A DNA stretch of 13,181 nt from Propionibacteriaceae bacterium (GTDB lineage Bacteria > Actinomycetota > Actinomycetes > Propionibacteriales > Propionibacteriaceae): NCBI GenBank assembly GCA_021323255.1, contig JAJTCL010000053.1, forward strand, positions 1 through 13,181, written 5' to 3'. A model generated the notes under the pieces. It had not been told where the DNA came from. It worked only from the letters and a program-made list of their open reading frames with translations, and did no database searches. The position numbers were made by a program, and so were the translations under genes. How positions within the stretch are numbered: the first letter of the stretch is position 1; each line of letters begins with the position of its first letter. This document shows positions 1-7,027 of the stretch, in pieces.

Positions 1-372
1 CTGCTGCGCCTCATGCTGGTCTTCGGGATCGCCTTCTTGATCCCTCTCATTGTCTTGATCTTGAACATTGTGGGAGTCGTCAAGGCCAAGACACTGGCCA
101 AATACCGGACTCTGGTGATCTTCGGCACCTTTGTCTTCGGTGCGGTAGCGACCCCCTCCACTGATCCGTTCTCCATGCTCGCCCTGGCCGCGCCCATGAC
201 GCTGCTGTTCCTCGCGGCTGAGGCCATCGCGCACGTGCTGGACCGCCGCAAGGCACGACGCGCCGCCCTCGCTGGCGACGATCTGCTCATCCGCGGCAGC
301 GTCGACAAAGACAAGGCTCTGCGCGAACTCTCCCAGGGCAGTGACGACATCGAGTTCGATCCTCCAGGGTGA
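1..372 (+). CDS. tatC: Sec-independent (twin-arginine) translocase subunit TatC, C-terminal part
   Basis: This is the 3' end of a gene that starts before the window: the frame is open from base 1 and the first ATG, at 13, lies inside a membrane segment, so it is not the start. 123 codons are visible. TatC is the polytopic membrane receptor that binds twin-arginine signal peptides and, with TatA/TatB, moves folded proteins across the cytoplasmic membrane. The visible part fits TM4 (FGIAFLIPLIVLILN), TM5 (VIFGTFVFGAVATP), the conserved short TPSTDP loop, and TM6 (FSMLALAAPMTLLFLAAEAI). A basic cytoplasmic tail (DRRKARR) follows, then about 35 hydrophilic residues ending in DPPG. Oddity: the TM4 glutamate expected after FGxxF in many TatCs is leucine here. 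The stop overlaps the start of the lipid kinase gene by 4 bp, implying translational coupling. TatC next to helY is a known actinobacterial arrangement (for example in Mycobacterium tuberculosis). Confidence 0.93.
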   Translation: MLRLMLVFGIAFLIPLIVLILNIVGVVKAKTLAKYRTLVIFGTFVFGAVATPSTDPFSMLALAAPMTLLFLAAEAIAHVLDRRKARRAALAGDDLLIRGSVDKDKALRELSQGSDDIEFDPPG

Positions 373-1268
373 GTCGCCAGATCAGGTTGGTAGTCAACCC
401 AGCCGCCGGCAAGGGCAGAGCCCTGGAGCTGCTTCCGCTCGTCGCCGGAAAGCTGCGTGATGGGGGCGGGAACGTGGAAATCCTGCTGAGCCGTGATTTT
501 GCCGAGGCGCAGTCGATGACCCGACAGGCGATCCAAGACGATGCGGACGTGCTCGCCGTTATGGGCGGTGACGGGATGATGCATCTGGGTGTCAACACCG
601 TGGCGGCCGCGCAGCTGTCGGGTCGTAACAGGACGACGTTGGGGCTGATTCCAGCCGGAACAGGCAATGACCTGTCACGCGGGATTGGTCTTGATCCGCA
701 CAATGCAGTGGCGGCGGCAGCCGGCATCGCCGCCGGCCACCGCCGCTTCATCGACCTCGCTCGGGTGGGCGACACCTTTGTCGGAGCAGTGCTCGCGACC
801 GGCTTCGACGCCCTGGTGAATCGCCGGGCAAACCAGATGCCTTGGCCCAGAGGCTCCACCCGATACGCCGTGGCAACCATGGCCGAGCTGCGGGTGTTCT
901 CCCCGTTGCAGTACCGGTTGATTCTCGATGGCGAGGTGCGCGAGCAATTGGCAATGCTGGTGGCCATCGGCAACACCAGCTCCTACGGCGGTGGCATGCT
1001 GATCTGCCCAAAGGCCGATCCCTACGACGGCTTGCTCGATGTCACGATCATCCATCCCGTGGGTCGGCTCAAGTTGTTGAGACTGTTTCCCGAGATGTAC
1101 TCGGGGAAGTTCGTTCGCGATCCGTGCGTGGAGCAGCTGCGCGTTCGTGAGGTGACAGTTGACGGGCCCGGGCTGGTTGGCTTCGGGGACGGGGAGATGA
1201 TCGCTGCGGCGCCGCTGACAGTGTGTTGCGTGCCACGCGCGCTGCCAGTGTTTGCCCCGCGCCGTTGA
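369..1268 (+). CDS. Diacylglycerol kinase family (DagK/YegS-like) lipid kinase
   Basis: A 299-residue soluble lipid kinase of the diacylglycerol kinase catalytic family (PF00781), the usual length. Members use ATP to phosphorylate the hydroxyl of diacylglycerol or related lipids, recycling it to phosphatidic acid at the inner face of the membrane. Visible motifs are the N-terminal nucleotide-binding strand-loop NPAAGKGRA (10-18), the signature GGDGM (66-70), PAGTGND (95-101), GGGM (207-210), the Mg-associated DPYDGLLDV (217-225), and near the C-terminus GDGE (273-276), whose Glu matches the proposed general base of DgkB-type enzymes. The GTG start at 369 overlaps the tatC TGA (GTGA), so translation is probably coupled. 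The product is therefore likely made together with TatC, although no functional link between them is established. The exact lipid substrate (diacylglycerol, sphingoid or other) cannot be read from sequence. Confidence 0.93.
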   Translation: MSRQIRLVVNPAAGKGRALELLPLVAGKLRDGGGNVEILLSRDFAEAQSMTRQAIQDDADVLAVMGGDGMMHLGVNTVAAAQLSGRNRTTLGLIPAGTGNDLSRGIGLDPHNAVAAAAGIAAGHRRFIDLARVGDTFVGAVLATGFDALVNRRANQMPWPRGSTRYAVATMAELRVFSPLQYRLILDGEVREQLAMLVAIGNTSSYGGGMLICPKADPYDGLLDVTIIHPVGRLKLLRLFPEMYSGKFVRDPCVEQLRVREVTVDGPGLVGFGDGEMIAAAPLTVCCVPRALPVFAPRR

Positions 1269-1273
1269 CTGCG

Positions 1274-1300
1274 GCGCAGACCAGAATGCTGGTCGAGCGC
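1274..1300 (+). promoter_or_regulatory. Intercistronic hairpin abutting the helY ribosome binding site
   Basis: In the 42-nt gap between the lipid kinase stop and the helicase start, GACCAG (1279-1284) pairs perfectly with CTGGTC (1289-1294) around the 4-nt loop AATG. An outer GCGC (1274-1277) pairs with GCGC (1297-1300) across a 1x2 internal loop, giving ten base pairs in total. The hairpin ends exactly one base before the Shine-Dalgarno GGGAGG. There is no T-run after it, so it is not a canonical intrinsic terminator. It could act as an RNA processing or stability element, or modulate translation of helY. The structure is read directly from the sequence; the role is inference. Confidence 0.5.
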
Positions 1301-1306
1301 GGGAGG
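1301..1306 (+). promoter_or_regulatory. Shine-Dalgarno GGGAGG that decides the helY start
   Basis: GGGAGG lies 4 nt before TTG 1311 and 16 nt before ATG 1323, both in frame. The distance favours the TTG, although 4 nt is on the short side and 16 nt is too long for normal initiation. Confidence 0.6.
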
Positions 1307-1310
1307 TAAT

Positions 1311-4229
1311 TTGGGCCGCATCATGGCCGACCCTTCGATCGACCCCGAAACCCCAAGCCCGGCGGAGGCCTACGCGTCGTTCCGGCAGAAGCAGGCCTCG
1401 CCATTGCTCGCCGCCTTCGCCGACGGTTATGGGTTTGTCTTCGATGACTACCAGCGCGAGGCGTGTGCGCAGATCGAGGCGGGCTCAGGAGTGCTCGTCG
1501 CTGCGCCGACCGGAGCGGGCAAGACCATCGTCGGTGAGTTCGCGGTTTTCCTGGCGCTCGAGAACGGTCGCAAGTGCTTCTACACCACACCGATCAAGGC
1601 TCTCTCGAACCAGAAGTACGCCGATTTGGTGCGGCGCCACGGCGCCAGCAGCGTAGGCCTGCTTACCGGCGACACGTCGGTCAACGCAGAGGCACCGATC
1701 GTGGTGATGACCACCGAGGTGCTGCGGAACATGATCTATGCCAGATCGTCGACTCTGAGCAACCTCGGTTACGTCGTGCTGGACGAGGTGCATTATCTGG
1801 CTGACCGCTTTCGCGGTGCGGTCTGGGAAGAAGTGATCATCGGGCTGGCCGACTCAATTCAGCTGGTGGCGCTCTCGGCGACGGTGAGCAATGCCGAAGA
1901 GTTCGGCGAGTGGTTGTCCGAAGTGCGTGGTGAAATGGCGGTCGTCGTGTCGGAACGACGGCCGGTGCCGTTGTTCCAGCACGTGCTGGTGGGCCACGCC
2001 CTCTACGATCTCTTTGCCGAGGTCGCACCCACTGCGCGCGAGATGCCTGGTGATGGCAAGACCGAGGTCAACCCGGCGCTGATCAAGATTGCGCGGGAGG
2101 AGTCCAGGTTCGTACGAGACGATGCCCGCCGACCGCGCGGCAAGACCGGACGGGGTCGTCGCACCGTAAACTACGGCAGCGGCGCGTACGGGGGTGCTGC
2201 TCATCGGTCTCGCTATGGTGGTGCTGGCCATCGACCTCGCTCCTTGCATGTGCCGAACCGCCCGGAGATGGTTGAGCTGCTCGACAACGAAGCACTCTTG
2301 CCGGCCATCGTCTTCATCTTCTCCCGGGTCGGGTGTGATGCTGCCGTCCGGCAGTTGCTTGCGTCCCGGGTCAGGCTCACCAGCCGCGTCGAGGAGCAGG
2401 AAATTGCGGTGATCGTCGAGCGGCATGTCGCTGGACTCTCTGACAGCGATCTGCAGGCGCTCGACTACGGCCGCTTCGCTGCGGCTCTCAGCATGGGAGT
2501 GGCCGCACATCACGCCGGCATGCTGCCCGCGTTCAAGGAGTGCGTCGAGGAGGCCTTCCTTCGTGGGTTGATCAAGGTTGTCTTCGCTACCGAGACGTTG
2601 GCATTGGGCATCAACATGCCGGCCCGGTCGGTGGTGCTGGAGAAGCTGGTGAAGTTCGACGGCGAGACCCACGCCGACGTCACGCCGGGGGAGTACACCC
2701 AATTGACCGGTCGCGCTGGACGGCGCGGGATCGATGTGGAAGGTCACGCGGTCGTGCTCTGGCAACCCGGCCTCGATCCACGGGCGGTTGCCGGGCTGGC
2801 CTCGCGTCGTACCTATCCGCTGAGGTCCTCCTTCGCTCCGACCTACAACATGGCAGTGAACCTGGTGGCGAGCGTCGGCCGGGAGCGTGCCCGTACCCTC
2901 CTCGAGCAATCCTTTGCACAATTCCAGTCGGACCGTTCGGTAGTTGGGGCGGCACGCACCTTGGCACGAAACGCGGAGGCAATTGAGGCCTATTGGGCTG
3001 CGGCAGCCTGCGAGCTCGGCGACCTTCGGGGATACGCGAGCTTGCGGGCAGAGTTCGCCGATCTGGAGGCCTCGGCCGCCCGCGAGCGACGCTCGGACCG
3101 ACGCGCCGAGGCGTTGCAGGCGCTGTCCATCTTGAAGCCGGGCGACATCGTCCGGGTGCCCAGTGGGAAGAGCCAAGGTTGGGCGGTGATCATCGATCCG
3201 GGCGTTCGTCACGATCACGAGACGCCGCGACCCCTGGTGCTCACCGAGGAACGCCACGTGCGGCGGCTGTCACTTACCGACTTTCCCACACCGCCGCAGG
3301 TGCGGGGTCGCATGAAGATCGGCAAACATTTCAATTCAAAGGACGCCACGTCCCGTCGTAATCTTGCTGCCGCGCTGCGCGCCCGGCTCAGCCAGATCGA
3401 CCTTGATCAAGGCCGTCGCCATCCGGCCGGGGTCGATCGGGAAACACAGGCGCAACTTGATCATCTTCATGCCGTCGTACGGCGCCATGCCTGTGACAGC
3501 TGCCCGGAGCGGGAGACGCATCTGCGCTGGGCGGAACGGGCACAGCGGCTCGAGCGAGAAAACGCCCGGCTGGAGGCTCGGATGGCGTCTCGCAGCAACA
3601 CCATTGCCAATCACTTCGACAAGATCTGCCTGGTACTGGAATCGCTCGGCTATCTCACCGGGGAGGGCGGCGGTCAGGTCAGCGAGCAAGGCAGGATGCT
3701 TGCCCGAATTTATGCCGAGCTGGACCTGGTTGCGGCGGAGTGCATTCGGGCGGGCGTCTTCACTGGACTGACTCATGCCCAGCTGGCCGCCGTCTTGGCC
3801 TCCCTGGTTTTTGAGGCGAGGAAGACCGATCTGGCAAGTCGTCGGCCACGGATGCCAGATGCCCGGACCAACGATGCGATGGCGGAGATACGCCGGATCT
3901 GGCGCGAGGTGTCGCTGGTGGAGCGTGACACGAGGCTGGAACGAGGACCCGAACCCGATATCGGCTTCAGTGAGGTGGCATTTGGCTGGGCGGCTGGCCG
4001 GACGCTCCAGGCGGTGCTGGATGGCACTGACTTGACGGCTGGGGACTTTGTTCGTTGGATCCGCCAAGTTGCCGATTTCGCGGGACAGATTGCGGATGCG
4101 GCCGGTCCGGGTGAGCTACGTGAGACGGCCCGGGGGCTGGTGCGCTCGATGCGCCGCGGTGTGGTCACCTACGCCCCCGAGATGGACTCCGACGAGGGCG
4201 ATGATCTGTCCGGTGCCGACCTCCCGTAG
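1311..4229 (+). CDS. helY: HelY-type DEAD/DEAH superfamily 2 helicase (Ski2/Mtr4-like) with DSHCT domain
   Basis: A 972-residue ATP-dependent helicase of the Ski2/Mtr4 family, probably acting on RNA or DNA in the cytoplasm. Motifs in order: a Q-motif-like DDYQREA (45-51), Walker A APTGAGKT (65-72), motif Ia TTPIKALSNQK (92-102), DEVH box (158-161), SAT (189-191), a Gly/Arg-rich linker (about 275-310), FIFSRVGCD (335-343), motif V ATETLALGINMP (426-437) and motif VI QLTGRAGRRG (464-473). These are followed by a beta-barrel-like LKPGDIVRVPSGKSQGW stretch (608-624), an HACDSC cysteine/histidine cluster (727-732), and a C-terminal DSHCT-like helical domain (about 765-960). The TTG start is chosen because of GGGAGG 4 nt upstream; ATG 1323 would shorten it by four residues. 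It follows tatC and the lipid kinase on the same strand, matching the tatC-helY order known in actinobacteria. Its stop is 9 bp from that of a convergent transporter gene. Confidence 0.95.
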   Translation: MGRIMADPSIDPETPSPAEAYASFRQKQASPLLAAFADGYGFVFDDYQREACAQIEAGSGVLVAAPTGAGKTIVGEFAVFLALENGRKCFYTTPIKALSNQKYADLVRRHGASSVGLLTGDTSVNAEAPIVVMTTEVLRNMIYARSSTLSNLGYVVLDEVHYLADRFRGAVWEEVIIGLADSIQLVALSATVSNAEEFGEWLSEVRGEMAVVVSERRPVPLFQHVLVGHALYDLFAEVAPTAREMPGDGKTEVNPALIKIAREESRFVRDDARRPRGKTGRGRRTVNYGSGAYGGAAHRSRYGGAGHRPRSLHVPNRPEMVELLDNEALLPAIVFIFSRVGCDAAVRQLLASRVRLTSRVEEQEIAVIVERHVAGLSDSDLQALDYGRFAAALSMGVAAHHAGMLPAFKECVEEAFLRGLIKVVFATETLALGINMPARSVVLEKLVKFDGETHADVTPGEYTQLTGRAGRRGIDVEGHAVVLWQPGLDPRAVAGLASRRTYPLRSSFAPTYNMAVNLVASVGRERARTLLEQSFAQFQSDRSVVGAARTLARNAEAIEAYWAAAACELGDLRGYASLRAEFADLEASAARERRSDRRAEALQALSILKPGDIVRVPSGKSQGWAVIIDPGVRHDHETPRPLVLTEERHVRRLSLTDFPTPPQVRGRMKIGKHFNSKDATSRRNLAAALRARLSQIDLDQGRRHPAGVDRETQAQLDHLHAVVRRHACDSCPERETHLRWAERAQRLERENARLEARMASRSNTIANHFDKICLVLESLGYLTGEGGGQVSEQGRMLARIYAELDLVAAECIRAGVFTGLTHAQLAAVLASLVFEARKTDLASRRPRMPDARTNDAMAEIRRIWREVSLVERDTRLERGPEPDIGFSEVAFGWAAGRTLQAVLDGTDLTAGDFVRWIRQVADFAGQIADAAGPGELRETARGLVRSMRRGVVTYAPEMDSDEGDDLSGADLP
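2187..2240 (+). repeat. Imperfect 27-bp tandem repeat inside helY
   Basis: Bases 2187-2213 and 2214-2240 match at 21 of 27 positions, in frame. They encode two adjacent nonapeptides, YGGAAHRSR and YGGAGHRPR, within the Gly/Arg-rich linker of the helicase. Several differences are at third positions, so the duplication is not brand new. Mycobacterial HelY proteins are also variable and Arg/Gly-rich here, so it is probably a flexible, possibly RNA-contacting, linker. Confidence 0.75.
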
Positions 4230-4238
4230 ACCAGCTCT

Positions 4239-5516
4239 TCAGCCGACCGTGCTTTTGGCCGAGTCTGTTCGATCAATGGCCAGCTGACGCACCTCAGGGG
4301 TTGCGAAAGCTGCCACCGCAACCAGCAGGATGAGCGCCCCTCCGACAAGGAACGGGATTCGGGCGTTCGATGCGCCGGTCAGCAGTCCGGTGAGGGCATA
4401 GGTGATGGGGACTGCGGCCATGCTCGAGAAGGACAGCGCACCCATCACCCGACCGATCTGACCGGTCGGCGCGAGCTGGAGCACGGCGGAACTGATCAGC
4501 GTGCCGTAGAACCCCGCGCCGATACCGGAGATGAGGCCAAGGACTCCAGCGGCAAGGAACGCTGTCGACACAGTTAGGCCCAGTGTCGGCAGCAGCCCGA
4601 GCCCCAAGACGCTGATGCCCATCGCCGCCAGTCCGGAGAGGGCTGCAAGCCCGGTGCGGCGGAGGTGCTTTCGCCACAGCAGGAAGCCGGCCGCGGCCGC
4701 AGCTCCGAGGCCGAAGCCCCCAAGAACCCATCCGACGGTTCGGACACCCCAACCGGTCTCGTTGGCCAGCAGTGGCACCCCCGCAATCATCGGCCCGCTG
4801 AACCCTAGTTCCGCGACGAATACCACAATCAGCAACGTTGTCAGAGTTCGGTACCCGCGGATCAGCCGGATACCGGCCGCGAGGTCGGCCCACACCGACA
4901 CCCCGGACTTGTTTGAGCTCGGTTCGGGGTTAGGCACTGCTACCTGACCTGGAGCCTCCGGAGGGAGGGCCATTCGGGTGGCGGCCAAGAAGGCGACGGA
5001 CACCGCGAACAGCCAGGCATTGACCCAGAACGCCGCAACCGCGCTCGCCACGACCAGCAGCCAGCTGCCCAGGGGCGCGCCCACGAATTCGGCGCCTCGG
5101 GCCACGATCGTCTTAGCCGCGACGACCCGCGTGATCGTTCCTCGCGGTACCAGGTACCTGGGGGCGGTGTTGATGGCGGGTAGGAAGAAGCCGTCGACCA
5201 AGCCGAACATCACAGCCAGCGTGCCCAGCAGCAGCGGGCTGACATCACCACCGGCCACCACGATGGCGAAGACGATCATTATCAAGGTCCGCAGCACATC
5301 CGAGGCAATGATGGTCGGCTTGGGCCCGATCCGATCGACGAATACTCCCCCCACCAAGAGCAGGGCGGCCTGAGGGATGGCACCCGCCACCAGGATCAGG
5401 CCGACGTTCACTGGCGTGGTCGTCTGCACCGCGACCCAGGCGAGCGTGACCAGATAGATGTGATTGCCGACCAGCGAGGTCGCTAGCCCGATCAACCACC
5501 GCAGCACATGAGGCAA
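4239..5516 (-). CDS. Major facilitator superfamily transporter (drug/efflux type)
   Basis: A 425-residue integral membrane protein with about 12 hydrophobic segments in two halves, split by a hydrophilic loop around residues 183-210. The MFS motif A appears as GGVFVDRIGPKP (56-67) between TM2 and TM3. The second half carries the related signature TGQIGRVMGA (351-360), typical of efflux MFS proteins of the MFS_3/enterobactin-exporter/macrolide-efflux type. It is predicted to export a small molecule using the proton gradient; the substrate cannot be inferred. The start is TTG at 5516, supported by AGGGGAG on the minus strand (plus-strand 5524-5530) 7 nt upstream. The next in-frame GTG, at 5507, would be too far from it. 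It lies 119 nt downstream of tldE on the same strand, with its own promoter-like leader, and its 3' end is 9 bp from the helY stop. Confidence 0.92.
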   Translation of the reverse strand: MPHVLRWLIGLATSLVGNHIYLVTLAWVAVQTTTPVNVGLILVAGAIPQAALLLVGGVFVDRIGPKPTIIASDVLRTLIMIVFAIVVAGGDVSPLLLGTLAVMFGLVDGFFLPAINTAPRYLVPRGTITRVVAAKTIVARGAEFVGAPLGSWLLVVASAVAAFWVNAWLFAVSVAFLAATRMALPPEAPGQVAVPNPEPSSNKSGVSVWADLAAGIRLIRGYRTLTTLLIVVFVAELGFSGPMIAGVPLLANETGWGVRTVGWVLGGFGLGAAAAAGFLLWRKHLRRTGLAALSGLAAMGISVLGLGLLPTLGLTVSTAFLAAGVLGLISGIGAGFYGTLISSAVLQLAPTGQIGRVMGALSFSSMAAVPITYALTGLLTGASNARIPFLVGGALILLVAVAAFATPEVRQLAIDRTDSAKSTVG

Positions 5517-5523
5517 TACTCAA

Positions 5524-5530
5524 CTCCCCT
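5524..5530 (-). promoter_or_regulatory. Shine-Dalgarno of the MFS transporter
   Basis: The minus strand reads AGGGGAG, 7 nt before TTG 5516. This strong match supports the non-ATG start. Confidence 0.7.
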
Positions 5531-5545
5531 CAGTGCGACGGGTCT

Positions 5546-5572
5546 CGGTCGGACATGCAGACTCCCCGACCG
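5546..5572 (-). promoter_or_regulatory. Perfect 7-bp inverted repeat in the transporter leader (candidate operator or hairpin)
   Basis: CGGTCGG (5546-5552) and CCGACCG (5566-5572) are perfect inverted copies separated by 13 bp. Half-site centres are 20 bp apart, about two helical turns, which fits a dimeric repressor site. The repeat lies 30-56 bp upstream of the transporter start and overlaps the candidate -10 box at 5569-5574. MFS efflux genes are often controlled by TetR or MarR proteins, but no regulator gene is present in this window. Alternatively it is an mRNA leader hairpin or chance. Confidence 0.4.
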
Positions 5573-5574
5573 TA
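5569..5574 (-). promoter_or_regulatory. Candidate -10 box for the MFS transporter
   Basis: The minus strand reads TACGGT, fitting the actinobacterial TANNNT -10 pattern. It lies in the 119-nt gap between tldE and the transporter, and would give a leader of roughly 45 nt that includes the Shine-Dalgarno. No convincing -35 is visible, so this is weak. Confidence 0.3.
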
Positions 5575-5635
5575 CCCTCGGCTGTGGCCGGAATGCACTG
5601 ACGGCCTACGTGCGGGCGGCAGGGGTGGGGTATTG

Positions 5636-7027
5636 CTAGGAGGCCTGGCTGACGGTCGACATGTTGAAGTCGGGCACTCGGATGGGCGGCATGATCGTAC
5701 GGTTGAAGTAGTCATTCCACTCCCGGCACAGGGTCAGCTCGGCCGCACCGATCTCGGTGATCCGACCCAAGAGCTCGATCGGCGAGTCGTTGAAGCGGAA
5801 GTTGTTGACAGCTCCGACCACCTCCCCGTCCTCGACGAGATAGACACCATCGCGTGTCAGCCCAGTGAGTAACAAGCGCTCCGGGTCGACGTCGCGGATG
5901 TACCACAGGCAGGTCAACAGCAGGCCCCGTTCGGTCGTGGAGATCATCTGTTGCAAGCTTGCGGTGCCACCACCATCCATGATCAAGTTGTCCGCCGGAG
6001 GCGTCGGCCGGGTACCTGTCCGCGCAGCGTGGGCGCGGTTGCGGATCAGCTCTCGCAGTACCCCGTTCTCAATCCAGGTCGTCGCGTTGATCGGCAAGCC
6101 AGCGTCGAACGCCCAGGATGTCTCATCGCCGGAGGAGGTGTAATCAACAAACGGGATCGTTTCCAGACCTGGATACAGCGGATCTGACATGAGGTTGATC
6201 GGGAGCTCAGCCAGTCGTTGCCCGATCTTGGTCGAGCCGTTCCCGCTGGCGAACACGTTGCGACCCTCTTCTGCGTCGCGGGCATTGGCCGTCCAGTACG
6301 CATAGATCATCAAGTCCGCAATCGCACTGGGCGGCAGCAGGGTCTCGTATCGCCCGGGAGGCAGATCCAGCTTCGTCGCCGCCCAGCCCAATCGGGTGGT
6401 CAGCTGGTCAACCGCCTCGGCAATATCAACATCTAAGAAGTCTCGGGTAGCTCGTCCCAGCCAGGCTGACGATGCCAGATCAGCCGTCTTGGCGTTGAGT
6501 TCCAGCCGGCCGGTTCGTTGCACACCACGCCGCCGTAGACCGGTGCTACTGCCCAGATACTTGGTCGCCACCGAGTGCTCTGCAAAACCAAACAGCAGTT
6601 GCCGTGCCGCGGGAGCGCCGTCAAATGCCACACCGAGCCCTTTCGCCACCTCGCTCAGCACATCGATGCTGGTGGTCTCCGGCGGCTCCGCCCAGGCATC
6701 GTGGTGGGCATAGTTCTCCACCATCGGCGAGGCATCCTCGGCTGGCCGTGCCGTCCGCGCCAACTGCTCGGCGGCCGCCACAACGGCGTCGACATCCTCA
6801 GCTCCGGCAATCTCCTGGGTGACGGTCCCGGCGGCGGTCCCACCCGCAACCTCGGCAATGGCGGTGACAGTCAGCCTCCTGCTGCGCATCTCGCCGTTCG
6901 TGATCAAGGCATTGTTGGCCCAACGCAGGTTGGCCTCGGCATGTTCGGTGACCCAGAGCACACACGGCTCGGATGCGACGCTGAGCGCTCGCTCGACGAA
7001 GTCCTGCGGGCTGGCAGCGGCGCTCAT
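5636..7027 (-). CDS. tldE: TldE/PmbA-type subunit of the TldD-TldE metalloprotease
   Basis: A 463-residue PmbA_TldD family protein and the non-catalytic partner of TldD. In E. coli the TldD-TldE heterodimer degrades flexible or unfolded peptides, matures microcin B17 and helps remove the CcdA antitoxin. Family features include the N-terminal strand region with RSRRLTVTA (48-56) and the C-terminal DPERLLLTGLTRDGVYLVED (381-400) followed by VGAVNNFRFNDSP (404-416), shared by both subunits. The region where TldD carries HExxxH reads PPSAIADLMIYAYW (232-245), with no metal-binding histidines, as expected for TldE. The start is ATG at 7027, whose A of ATGA overlaps the tldD stop by 4 bp. An in-frame ATG at 7090 would add 21 atypical residues and overlap tldD by 67 bp. 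The gene is co-transcribed and translationally coupled with tldD. Confidence 0.93.
   Translation of the reverse strand: MSAAASPQDFVERALSVASEPCVLWVTEHAEANLRWANNALITNGEMRSRRLTVTAIAEVAGGTAAGTVTQEIAGAEDVDAVVAAAEQLARTARPAEDASPMVENYAHHDAWAEPPETTSIDVLSEVAKGLGVAFDGAPAARQLLFGFAEHSVATKYLGSSTGLRRRGVQRTGRLELNAKTADLASSAWLGRATRDFLDVDIAEAVDQLTTRLGWAATKLDLPPGRYETLLPPSAIADLMIYAYWTANARDAEEGRNVFASGNGSTKIGQRLAELPINLMSDPLYPGLETIPFVDYTSSGDETSWAFDAGLPINATTWIENGVLRELIRNRAHAARTGTRPTPPADNLIMDGGGTASLQQMISTTERGLLLTCLWYIRDVDPERLLLTGLTRDGVYLVEDGEVVGAVNNFRFNDSPIELLGRITEIGAAELTLCREWNDYFNRTIMPPIRVPDFNMSTVSQAS

Noticed and set aside
1265..1293. TTGACT as a -35 for a helY promoter
   Set aside because: The hexamer is a good match, but no TANNNT box occurs 16-18 bp downstream, where the sequence is instead the hairpin. 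It overlaps the kinase stop codon and is probably chance.
1854..3257. 467-codon open frame on the minus strand inside helY
   Set aside because: It is a mirror of the helicase's G/C-biased third positions, shows no recognisable domain, and lies entirely antisense to a gene with a full set of helicase motifs.
5586..5606. GGCCG/CGGCC stem after tldE as an intrinsic terminator
   Set aside because: Only 5 bp with an 11-nt loop and no T-run; expected by chance in GC-rich DNA.
5636..7027. TldE as a degenerate protease because it lacks HExxxH
   Set aside because: Absence of the metal site is normal for the TldE/PmbA subunit of the heterodimer, and the rest of the protein is intact.
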